Shown here: one piece after another, positions 56,464 through 64,000 of the stretch
Numbering within the stretch: the stretch's first letter is position 1
How the letters are laid out: every line of letters starts with the position of its first letter
DNA from: Malacoplasma muris
GTDB lineage: Bacteria > Bacillota_I > Bacilli_A > Mycoplasmatales > Mycoplasmoidaceae
Assembly (NCBI RefSeq): GCF_046774425.1
Contig: NZ_CP177248.1
Span: 434,001 to 498,000 of the forward strand
DNA: 64,000 bases
Direction of reading: 5' to 3'
Made by a program: the position numbers and the translations under genes
The notes under the pieces: model-generated
The model's database searches: none
The model's input: only the letters and a program-made list of their open reading frames with translations
Told to the model about the DNA's origin: nothing

Positions 56464-56485
56464 TTGATTTTTTTTTTTTTTTTTT
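56464..56485 (+). promoter_or_regulatory. T18 tract with -35-like TTGATT before GIY-YIG gene
   Basis: TTGATT at 56464-56469 is followed by 18 T (56468-56485) and AT-rich -10 candidates (TAAATT 56490-56495, TATGAT further on). It lies 170 bases upstream of the start codon. The rest of 56339-56656 shows nothing else. Confidence 0.4.
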
Positions 56486-56656
56486 GATGTAAATTATGAT
56501 ATAAATTATTTTAGATAGCAATAATTAAAAAGTTAATCTTCTAAAAGAATATATAAAATAAACAAAATTAATGAATTAAATAATTTGAAACATATTTTTT
56601 TAATTATAAAAATTATTTAATTATTAGTGGTAATAACAATTTAAAGGAAAACAATA

Positions 56657-57103
56657 GTGGAATTAATTATTATTATAATAATTTTAGGAGCGCTTGCACT
56701 CATTGGATTTATAGCCTTTGTAATAATTAGAGAAAATAAAATTAATGAAAAAATACAACAATTAGTTTCAAATGAAATACAAGTAACTCCTGATGAATTT
56801 TTTAAATTGAGAAACTCAAAGAAAAATTGTATCATAGAAGGAGTTTATATAATCTATAATGAAACAAAAAATATGTATTATATTGGACAATCTACAAACT
56901 TATTCAAAAGAGTTGCTTCTCATTTCTATGGTAGAGGCAACGGAGATGTGTATGCAGATTATAAATATGGAGATTTGTTTAAAATCACCATGATTGAGTT
57001 ATTGAATAGCGGCTTTTCATCTTTAAATGATTTAGAAAGAAAATGTATAAGAAAATATAATGCTTATAGCAAAGGATACAATAAAACCAGAGGAAATAGA
57101 TAG
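56657..57103 (+). CDS. membrane-anchored GIY-YIG nuclease domain protein
   Basis: GTG 56657 follows TTAAAGGAAAACAATA, a good ribosome site at the right spacing. The 148-residue protein begins with one membrane helix (about 3-26, LIIIIIILGALALIGFIAFVI). A GIY-YIG nuclease domain follows (about 55-145): GVYIIYNETKNMYYIGQSTN (the GIY and YIG strands) and NLFKRVASHFYGRG (catalytic Arg), with Glu in NDLERKCIRKYNAY. With an N-terminal anchor and little signal it may face either side of the membrane; DNA degradation for nucleotide scavenging or defence are both possible. The T18 tract upstream suggests variable expression. Confidence 0.85.
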   Translation: MELIIIIIILGALALIGFIAFVIIRENKINEKIQQLVSNEIQVTPDEFFKLRNSKKNCIIEGVYIIYNETKNMYYIGQSTNLFKRVASHFYGRGNGDVYADYKYGDLFKITMIELLNSGFSSLNDLERKCIRKYNAYSKGYNKTRGNR

Positions 57104-57137
57104 TAAAGCAAAAAACCAAATAAGTTTACATATTTTG

Positions 57138-57344
57138 TTAAATTTTTATTTTCACAAATTTGATCATATTTTTCTTTTGCAATTTTAACTTCTTTATCAT
57201 CAAAAATAAAATTTGCTTATCTATAGACTCTTTTCTGCCTTTAGATTTCATTTGTTGAGTTTGTTTAAATGTTAACCATCTGCTTTCATTAAAATCAGTT
57301 GATGCATACATTAGATGTATTCTATTTAATCCTTTATATTGCAT
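57138..57344 (-). pseudogene. remnant of ArdC-like (zincin anti-restriction) gene
   Basis: On the minus strand a 68-codon frame from ATG 57342-57344 reads YKGLNRIHLMYASTD and then ESRWLTFKQTQQMKSKGRK. This matches the start of the ArdC/DUF1738 ssDNA-binding domain (YRGxN, then PRWLTFKQ and G-x-VRKGEK). The rest of that ~300-residue family is absent and there is no ribosome site, so it is a fragment. ArdC proteins travel on plasmids and conjugative elements, so this marks past mobile DNA. Confidence 0.4.
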
Positions 57345-57590
57345 TTTTACTCAAAATTAAAAGGAATCGGAACAAAAGCATTTGGTTCTCACAATCATGA
57401 TTTTTTTATAATGCAGAAATTACACTTTTAACAATATTTCTTTGCTTAAAAAAGCATTAGAATGTTATCTACAGACATAAAAAATCATAGATAACCTTTC
57501 TAAGTTGCACAAATACAATAACTAAATTGTAAAAAAATAACAGTTACTATTAAATTTTTATTTTATTGAAAATTAATTATTATATTATAC
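57345..57590. other. AT-rich intergenic region
   Basis: No coding sequence was recognised. GGTTATCTATG and related inverted segments (57455-57500) form a weak hairpin. A TATTAT -10 candidate at 57583-57588 leads into the small RNA that follows. Confidence 0.4.
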
Positions 57591-57694
57591 AATTCATTAT
57601 AGTAAGACCTAGGCATATAACCAGATTTATTCTAAGCGTATAGTAAGTACGTTGGCATGTAAGGCATAAAATTGTGCTATAAGCACAATTTTTT
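57591..57694 (+). ncRNA. structured small RNA, copy L
   Basis: About 100 bases: a -10 candidate (57583-57588), a conserved core 57598-57667 starting TATAGTAAG and containing ATAACCAGAT, CTAAGCGTATAGTAAGTACG and TGTAAGGCAT, then a perfect terminator (AAATTGTGCT with AGCACAATTT, six T). The core recurs on the minus strand at 59334-59407 with a different terminator. No reading frame of note. Not matched to tRNA, SRP, RNase P or tmRNA. Confidence 0.6.
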
Positions 57695-57831
57695 ATTTGT
57701 TGTAATTAAAAATCATAAATGATAATATTTGTTTTTTAATTTGAATTATTAATTATTTTTCATTAATCAATTTGATTTATTAATTTTATAGGTTTAAAAT
57801 AGTGCAAAACAAATTAATAGAGGTTTATTAT

Positions 57832-59190
57832 ATGAAAAAGAATTTTTCTATTATATTTTCTACTTTGACACTTGTAGCAATACCTATTATTGCAAGTTCT
57901 TGTTCTTCTTCAAACAATATGAATCAAGAAAATAATTCTAAACCAGTTACACCTGATAATACTAATCCTCCAACAAATGGTGGAGATTTATCAGATGGTG
58001 AACAAAATAAACCTCCTGTTAATACAGAACCAATTCAACCAAATCCTAATCCAAAACCACCAGTTGAACAACCTGATAAACCTGTAGTTCCTCCTATTAA
58101 TCCTGATGCTCTTCCGCCAATTCAAACACCACCAGTTGATCCAACACCACCAGATAATGAAAACTTACCTATAGATCAACAAATATATAATGCAATGACA
58201 TTGTTACCTGTGAATGATAGTGGTTATGATTATAGAAATATTTATACAAAAGACTTTGTTAAATTTGGTCCATTTAACGCACCGGAAACAAATTATAAAA
58301 GCTATTTAAGAATTAATGAAGAAGAATTAAGACAAAAATTTGGTAATGAAATGAAAGATTATACAAATTTTAATTTTACATTTTTAAAATATGAAAATGA
58401 TCGTTTTGATTTTAATTACCCTTCAACTATTAAATTTCAAATACTTTTTGATATAAACAATGTCACACATAACAAAACAATTAATATTAATGGGTTTAAA
58501 GTTAACCCTGATTGATGAGGGCTTTTAGATAGACAACCAATAACTAATTTGGTTACACCTGATGGTTGCACTAGTTATAAAGGAAAATTAGAAAAGTTTA
58601 AAATTAGTGAACTAATGGAAATAAGTGAAAATAAATATAAAGAATTATTAGATAAAACGACTAAAGAGGATATTAGATTAAATTATATGTATCAAGTGCG
58701 TTTTGGTATGTATCAAATGTTTAGTGATAATTTTTCTGAAATTAATTACTATATTAAAAATGAAACACAAGAAGGTTTTATTGCTGTTGCAGAGGGAATT
58801 ATTAAAGAAGATAAAACTAATTTTAAATGAGCAATACAACCTCATACTGCTACAATGAGTGGTAGAACAAGTGTAAAAGCTGGTGATAAAGTTATTTATG
58901 AAATAGAATCATATAACAACTTTAATAAACCCACTTTTATTTCAAATGATGATAATTGAGGTGATTTTACTAAAAGTTGATATTGGGATTTTAGTGATAA
59001 TTGTGAAGATCTAAAAAATACCAATAATCCTCTTTATGTTAGAGATGTATTGTTTAGAGACAATTGAACTTTATCTAATAAAGTACATGTAAGACTTTTT
59101 ATAAATAATGTAAATATTTATAATTCTGGTGGTGGAATTAGTCAATGAAACTTTTATAATTTTGTTTTAAAAAAACGTTTAAGATTATAG
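57832..59190 (+). CDS. proline-rich surface lipoprotein
   Basis: ATG 57832 follows AATAGAGGTTTATT; an in-frame GTG at 57802 is rejected because the signal peptide starts at 57832. The 452-residue product has a lipoprotein signal (FSTLTLVAIPIIASSC), a Pro-rich stalk (about 35-115, with PNPNPKPPVEQPDKPVVPP) and a C-terminal body (about 120-452) with many aromatic residues and TGA-encoded Trp. No enzymatic motif. It lies between two inverted copies of a small RNA gene. Probably a host-interaction protein. Confidence 0.85.
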
Positions 59191-59304
59191 AATAAATACT
59201 GAAATATTAATTTATTATATTGTTGTAGTTCAATGCTTTATTGAATGAGAATATCTAATTTATAGAAAACTTTTACTGAATTTGAATCTTTCTGTATTGC
59301 AATT

Positions 59305-59332
59305 AAAAAAACGTACATATGTACGTTTTTTT
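59305..59332. terminator. symmetric bidirectional terminator
   Basis: A perfect palindrome: seven A, ACGTACAT and its complement, seven T. It can end the lipoprotein transcript from the left and the minus-strand small RNA from the right. Confidence 0.9.
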
Positions 59333-59415
59333 AATGCCTTACACACCAACGTACTTACTATACGCTTAGATAAACGATCTGGTTATTGTGATATAGGACT
59401 TACTATATTCATTTT
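59305..59415 (-). ncRNA. structured small RNA, copy R (inverted)
   Basis: Read on the minus strand, the core 59407-59334 repeats copy L: TATAGTAAG, then CCTA, ATAACCAGAT, CTAAGCGTATAGTAAGTACG, TTGG and TGTAAGGCAT. It differs in short insertions between blocks. It ends in an unrelated terminator palindrome (59305-59332). A minus-strand -10 candidate TATAGT lies about 10 bases before the core. It is transcribed away from cas9, whose start is 155 bases beyond. Confidence 0.6.
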
Positions 59416-59569
59416 ACACTATAATTTAGTGAAAATTCATAAATTACTTTATGATGTTTTAATAGTTTTTACCACAGAATAATTTATACTTGACATTACA
59501 AAATTTAAATAATAATTGATAAATGGAATTACAATATGAACATATTGATATAATAAGGTATTAATTATT

Positions 59570-62500
59570 ATGAATAAAAAGAAAGTAAACATTGGATTTG
59601 ATATTGGTATCACTTCAGTTGGTTGAGCAATTGTTGATGAAGATAACAATATCATTGATAGAGGTGTAAGACTTTTTAATGAATTAAAAGATCCAAAAGA
59701 TGGTTCTTTAGAAAATGAGAACAGAAGATCTAAAAGAGCTTTGAGAAGACTTATACGTAGAAAAAGAAATAGAAAAGATGATTTTATAAAATTAGTTACT
59801 AATAAATATATTAGTATTTTTAAAGTTAATAAATATGATGAATTTGAAGAAACCAAAGCAAATTTTATCAAAAATATATTATTATCTGATGATAATAATG
59901 TTATGGATTTAATTCTTAAAGGATTAAATCAAGAGATTTTACCTAATAAGTTGTTAAGAGTTTTATATTACTATTTATCTCATAGAGGGTATTCTTATAA
60001 AACAATGGAAATGTTAGAAAAAGAAGATCATACATTTTCAATAATTCAAAATAATTCTGAATATTTAAAATTTGCAGATTGATTATTAAAAAATTCAAAG
60101 GTATCAAAAGATAATCTTGAACAAGAAGCAAGTAAATATAATTTTAAAAATGATTTTCAAAGAGTTGCAAGTTTTATAAAATCAGTAAAAAATTATAATA
60201 ATGAAAAAGATTATTATGGATTGTTGCCAACACAAGTCCAAAAAAAATTATTTGAAAAGCATGAATATTTTAGAGGGAATGAAAAAAATACATCTTTTTC
60301 TACTCATGAATGATGAAAAGAAATAAACCAATTATTGTTAAAGCAATCATATATTAACAATGAATTTATAAAGGATTACGAAGAATTATTTTTTAGAAAA
60401 AGAAAATTTTCAGATGGTCCTGGAAGTGAAAAATCTCCAAGTGATTATGGTTTATTTAGAGTTAATAAAGATACTGGGAATATAGAAAAAGTTGCAAACA
60501 GATTATGAGATTTAACAATTGGGAAATGTTCTGTTTATCCTGATGAACCTAGAGCTGATAAAAAATCAGTATCTGCAGAATTATCAAATATCATTTCTCA
60601 ATTAAACACACTTATTATCAAAGACAATAAGAGAACAATAGAAAAACTAACAGAAACTGAAAAAAAAGAAATTATTTTTTGAATAATTTCTAAAAACAAA
60701 AGTTTAGACTTAAAAATAATTTCAAACATTGTAAAATGTTTGCCTGAAAATATTTTTCATTATCCTACAAAAGCTAAAAAATCAAGCAATAAAGAAAATG
60801 ATGATTGTAATTTTGATGAGATGTCAAATTCTAAAATATTATTTAAAGAACTTGGAAATTATTATAAATTAAATAGTTATGATGACTTTATAGAAAATTT
60901 AGAAAAATTAAATTCTATAGTACATGTTTTTGCATGTTATCCAGACCAACCAGATGAAATAAAAAACAATTTATTGGATAAAAAACTTGTTTCAGAAGAA
61001 ATAGTTGATAATGTTGTAAGATCAAAAATTGATTCTCAGCAAACATCTTCAATGTCTTTAAAGGCTTTAAATGAATTTATCAAAGAAGAAATAGTTGATA
61101 AAGGTAAAACAGTAAATCAAAAATATAAATCTATTATTGATAAAAATGAGGCAGATAAATTTAATTTTGAAAAGTCTAATTCTAAGTATATTGATATAAA
61201 TTGTATGAATAATGAAATTTTATCACCTACTACTAAATGTTCATTTAGAGAAACCTTAAAAGTATTTAATAAGATTATTAAAAAATACATTTATAATGGT
61301 CAATATTATTTAAAAAATATAGTTATGGAAATGCCAACTGAATGAAATACTGTAGACCAGAAAAAAAGAATTACAGATATTAAAAATGCTAATGAATCAT
61401 TAATAAATAAGATTAAAGAAAATTATGGTTATGAAGCAAAAAATTCTAGTGATAAAATATTTAGAAAATTATCTTTGTTATTGAAACAAAATGGTAAAGA
61501 CATATATACAAATGAATTTATTGATCCAAATAAAGTTATCCATGATGATAGATATTGTGATATTGACCATATAGTTCCTTATTCTATTTGTTATGACGAT
61601 TCATGACATAATAAAGTTTTAACATTGACAGTAAATAATGCAGAAAAAGGTCAAAGAACTCCAAAACAATATTTGGGTAGTAAATTTCATATTATGGAAA
61701 AACACTGAAGAGATCTTTATTTAGATGGAGAATATAAAGATAAAAGAAAGTATGAAATGCTAACTATGGACTTAAGTTTAGATGAAAATTCTTTAGCTAG
61801 AAGGTCTATTGGTTTTATAGGTAGAAATTTAGCTGATACAAGATATGCTTGTAGATTAGTAAATCAAGCTTTTAGAGCATGATTAACTAACATTGATAAT
61901 AAAGTTAAAAATTTAGGATATGCTAGTTTATGTCCAATAGGCGATGAAATCCATCTAATTAATATTAATGGTTCAACTAGCCAAAAATATAGGGGACATA
62001 AGTATTTAGATTTTAAAAAAGATAGAGAAATTGATCATTCTCACCATGCAATTGATGCTACTATTTGTGCAATTTTAGGTAATAGTAATACTGAAGTTGG
62101 CAAACTTGTTTGATACCAATATGTAAATCCTGAAACTCTAGAAGTATCAGCTAAAAGCAAATATTATAATGATAATGATTATAAAAAAATGTTTAAGTAT
62201 GATAATGATATTGATTGAAATGATAAATTAAAAAATGATGTTAAAAATCATAAAGTTAAATTCTCTTTCAAATTACAAAAGAAAACTAATATGCAACTAT
62301 GAGGAGATTCATTAATATCAGTTAGAAAAGATACTAATAGTGATAAATATATAGAATATAGTAAAGTTGAATTTCTAAAATTTGATAATATGAGTGATGT
62401 TCAAAAAGAGATGAACAATCTTATTGAATTATATGGAGATATTAATAACTCTAAATATCATGATAAAAAAATGTGAGAAGATATTTTAAAAGCATATTAT

Positions 62501-63154
62501 GAAGGATTAAAATTAGCTGAAAGTAGTAAAGAATCTAGTAAACTAAATCCGTTCAGAGTATATATGGATAAATATTATGAGATACATGATATTGAAAAAC
62601 CAAGTACATATACACATCTAATTTTAGAAAGAAATAATTATAAATATAAAGTTAAATCTATTAAAAAATATGGTGGCCTAACTAGTTTTTATCCTGTTAA
62701 TAGTTTTCAATTAAATAGAATGAATAATAATTTATCATTTGGTGCAAAAACTAAATTAGAATGAAAAGAAATTAGATTATATAAGGATAAAAAAGGAAAA
62801 TATAAAATTATTCCAATTCGTATTGATGTATTAGAAAATGATATAAAAAATATAAATTGTAGTAAATTAAATTTTTTATTAAGACTCAATAACATTGATA
62901 TTGATTCAAGTTATTTTATAATTCATTATGGAACATTAATGCTAAATAAAACTGATAACAATGATTTAAGAAAAATAGTTGGTGGTAGTTTCAGTCAACA
63001 TAAACTCGATATACAAGAAGTTTATAAAAAAGGTAAACAAAATAATGTTGCAATTTCAACAATTATGGCAAATTATAATTTCTGTACAGTAGATATTTTA
63101 GGAAATGTTTCAGTTATCAAAGAGAAAGATATATTTAAAAAAGAAGGATTGTAA
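59570..63154 (+). CDS. cas9: CRISPR-associated endonuclease Cas9 (type II)
   Basis: ATG 59570 follows ATAATAAGGTATTAATTATT, with TATAAT at 59550. The 1194-residue RNA-guided DNA nuclease is complete: RuvC-I with IGFDIGITSVGWAI (Asp 11), Arg-rich bridge helix (RRSKRALRRLIRRKRNRK, about 54-71), recognition lobe (about 75-560), RuvC-II IVMEMPTEW (Glu about 586), HNH nuclease CDIDHIVPYS with NNAEKGQ (His about 666), RuvC-III IDHSHHAIDA (about 822-831) and a C-terminal PAM-interacting region. All Trp codons are TGA. It is shorter than S. pyogenes Cas9 (1368) and near other mycoplasma Cas9s. cas1 and the tracrRNA follow. Confidence 0.98.
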
Positions 63155-63165
63155 TTCCTTCTTTT
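63141..63165 (+). terminator. terminator at cas9 3' end
   Basis: AAGAAGGA pairs with TCCTTCTT across the cas9 stop codon, then TTT. Confidence 0.75.
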
Positions 63166-63185
63166 TGTTTTAATAAATATACAAT

Positions 63186-63338
63186 AAAAAAACTCACATT
63201 AAATGTGAGCAAGTACGGGATAAACCCTTGTTTTAAATGGTAGTAAACCTTAGTTATCTCTCTAATTATTTCAAATTAGTATTTCAACCATTTATTTTTC
63301 TTAGCAATTAAGGATTAATCACTTCCTCACTACTAAGT
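63186..63338 (-). ncRNA. tracrRNA (minus strand, between cas9 and cas1)
   Basis: Read on the minus strand: an anti-repeat ending in CCATTTAAAACAAGG, a nexus hairpin (GGGTTTATCCC, 63219-63229), then GTACTTGCTCAC and the terminator hairpin CTCACATT/AAATGTGAG (63193-63209) followed by seven T. This anti-repeat, nexus, terminator order is that of known type II tracrRNAs. A -10 candidate TATGAT (63350-63345) puts the start near 63338. The repeat is expected to begin with a GTTTTA-type sequence, but no array lies in the window. Confidence 0.75.
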
Positions 63339-63378
63339 ATTAATATCATAACACAGTATTAAGGAAAAAATAAAAAAT

Positions 63379-64000
63379 ATGGGCTGAAGAATAATTGAAA
63401 TTAACAAAAATTGTTTTGTTAAATTATTTTTAAATAATTTAATAATTACAGGTGATACAAATATATCTATTCCTATTAATGATATTGATGTGCTTTTATT
63501 TTCAAACAATAGAATTAATGTTTCTATTAATTTATTAAATGAATTAGCATCTCAAAATATATGTGTATTTTTTTGTGATGAAAAATATTTACCTAATTCA
63601 ATGTTATTTCCAATATTTGGAAATTTAAAAACTTTATCTATATTTGATAAACAATTAAATTGATCAAATGATTATAAAGGGCTAGTATGACAAAAAATTG
63701 TCTATCTTAAATGTAACAATCAATTTGAATATTTAAAGTATTTAAAACTTTTAGATGATAATCAAGAAATTGAAATTCAAAATTATATAAATCAAATACA
63801 ACCATTTGATTCAACAAATAGAGAAGGGCATATAGCAAAAATATATTGGCACACTCTATTTGGAGTAGGTTTTAATAGACAAGATGATAATATTCAAATA
63901 AATAAATTACTAAATTATGGATACACAATATTAAATGGAATGGTAGCAAGAAGTATTATAAAAAAAGGTTTGGACACTAGAATTAGTTTATTCCATAAGT
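63379..64000 (+). CDS. cas1: CRISPR-associated integrase Cas1 (partial)
   Basis: ATG 63379 follows TTAAGGAAAAAATAAAAAAT; the frame runs off the window at 207 residues. The start MGWRIIEINKNCFVKLFLNN is typical of type II-A Cas1. Catalytic Glu is in NREGHIAKIYWHTLFG (about residue 148), and the region ILNGMVARSIIKKGLD then ISLFHK (metal-binding His) precedes the edge. Cas1 with Cas2 inserts new spacers into the array. Cas2, Csn2 and the array presumably lie beyond 64000. Confidence 0.93.

Noticed and set aside
1..64000. rRNA and tRNA genes
   Set aside because: No cloverleaf with a T-loop GTTC/TTCGA pattern and no GC-richer structured rRNA stretch was seen by eye. A tRNAscan run would settle this.
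63155..64000. CRISPR array
   Set aside because: No direct repeats at regular spacing are present after cas9 or anywhere in the window. The array probably lies past 64000.

Overview
The window comes from a wall-less mollicute (Mycoplasma/Malacoplasma type). It is very AT-rich. Nearly every long gene reads through in-frame TGA codons that must encode tryptophan, lipoprotein signal peptides are abundant, and coding density is high. A full-length catalase is rare in mollicutes and is known from Mycoplasma (Malacoplasma) iowae; together with the Cas9 and the many surface lipoproteins it points to that species or a close relative. This species guess is inference.

Layout. 1-5.7 kb: tandem array (period about 1.89 kb) of near-identical, partly decayed lipoprotein genes. 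5.8-13.6 kb: rny (RNase Y), a PurA-like pseudoenzyme lacking its P-loop, a membrane protein, a 759-residue acidic protein of possible cytoskeletal type, and a CotH-kinase lipoprotein. 13.8-18.4 kb: catalase, a surface-protein remnant, an IS30-family element that duplicated a 30-bp terminator, and an M29 aminopeptidase. 18.7-23 kb: cellulose-synthase-like glycosyltransferase with galU, then pepA. 23-32.2 kb: a surface protein with a G11 tract (a GT80 sialyltransferase-like fold is suspected), an acetyltransferase with a DUF779 gene, a cell-surface papain-like protease, a multispan membrane protein and a small lipoprotein family. 32.4-37.1 kb: ABC-F ATPase and the purine genes purA-purB-hpt. 37.2-39.1 kb: paralogue of the G-tract protein.

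39.3-64 kb is largely a defence and accessory island. It holds a DUF4143-type ATPase divergent from an HNH endonuclease with two dyad operators between them; a compact operon of C5 methyltransferase, DUF3883 nuclease, MORC/MutL-like GHKL ATPase and Z1 helicase-like ATPase; a Clp-like AAA+ protein; metabolic genes (aldo/keto reductase, HAD phosphatase); an ABC ATPase; a Fic/Doc toxin with a small upstream gene; a membrane-anchored GIY-YIG nuclease; and a lipoprotein flanked by two inverted copies of an apparently new structured small RNA. It ends with a type II CRISPR-Cas locus: cas9, a tracrRNA on the opposite strand, and the start of cas1. No CRISPR array lies inside the window.

How the genes fit together. 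purA, purB and hpt form a purine interconversion and salvage operon. GalU would supply UDP-glucose to the adjacent glycosyltransferase. Surface proteins dominate the first half, and several carry tracts prone to slippage: an 11-base G run inside one gene and three 18-base T runs upstream of others, two of them in promoter-like -35/-10 spacers. The second half layers restriction-modification, a MORC-type system, a toxin module and CRISPR. No rRNA or tRNA gene was recognised.
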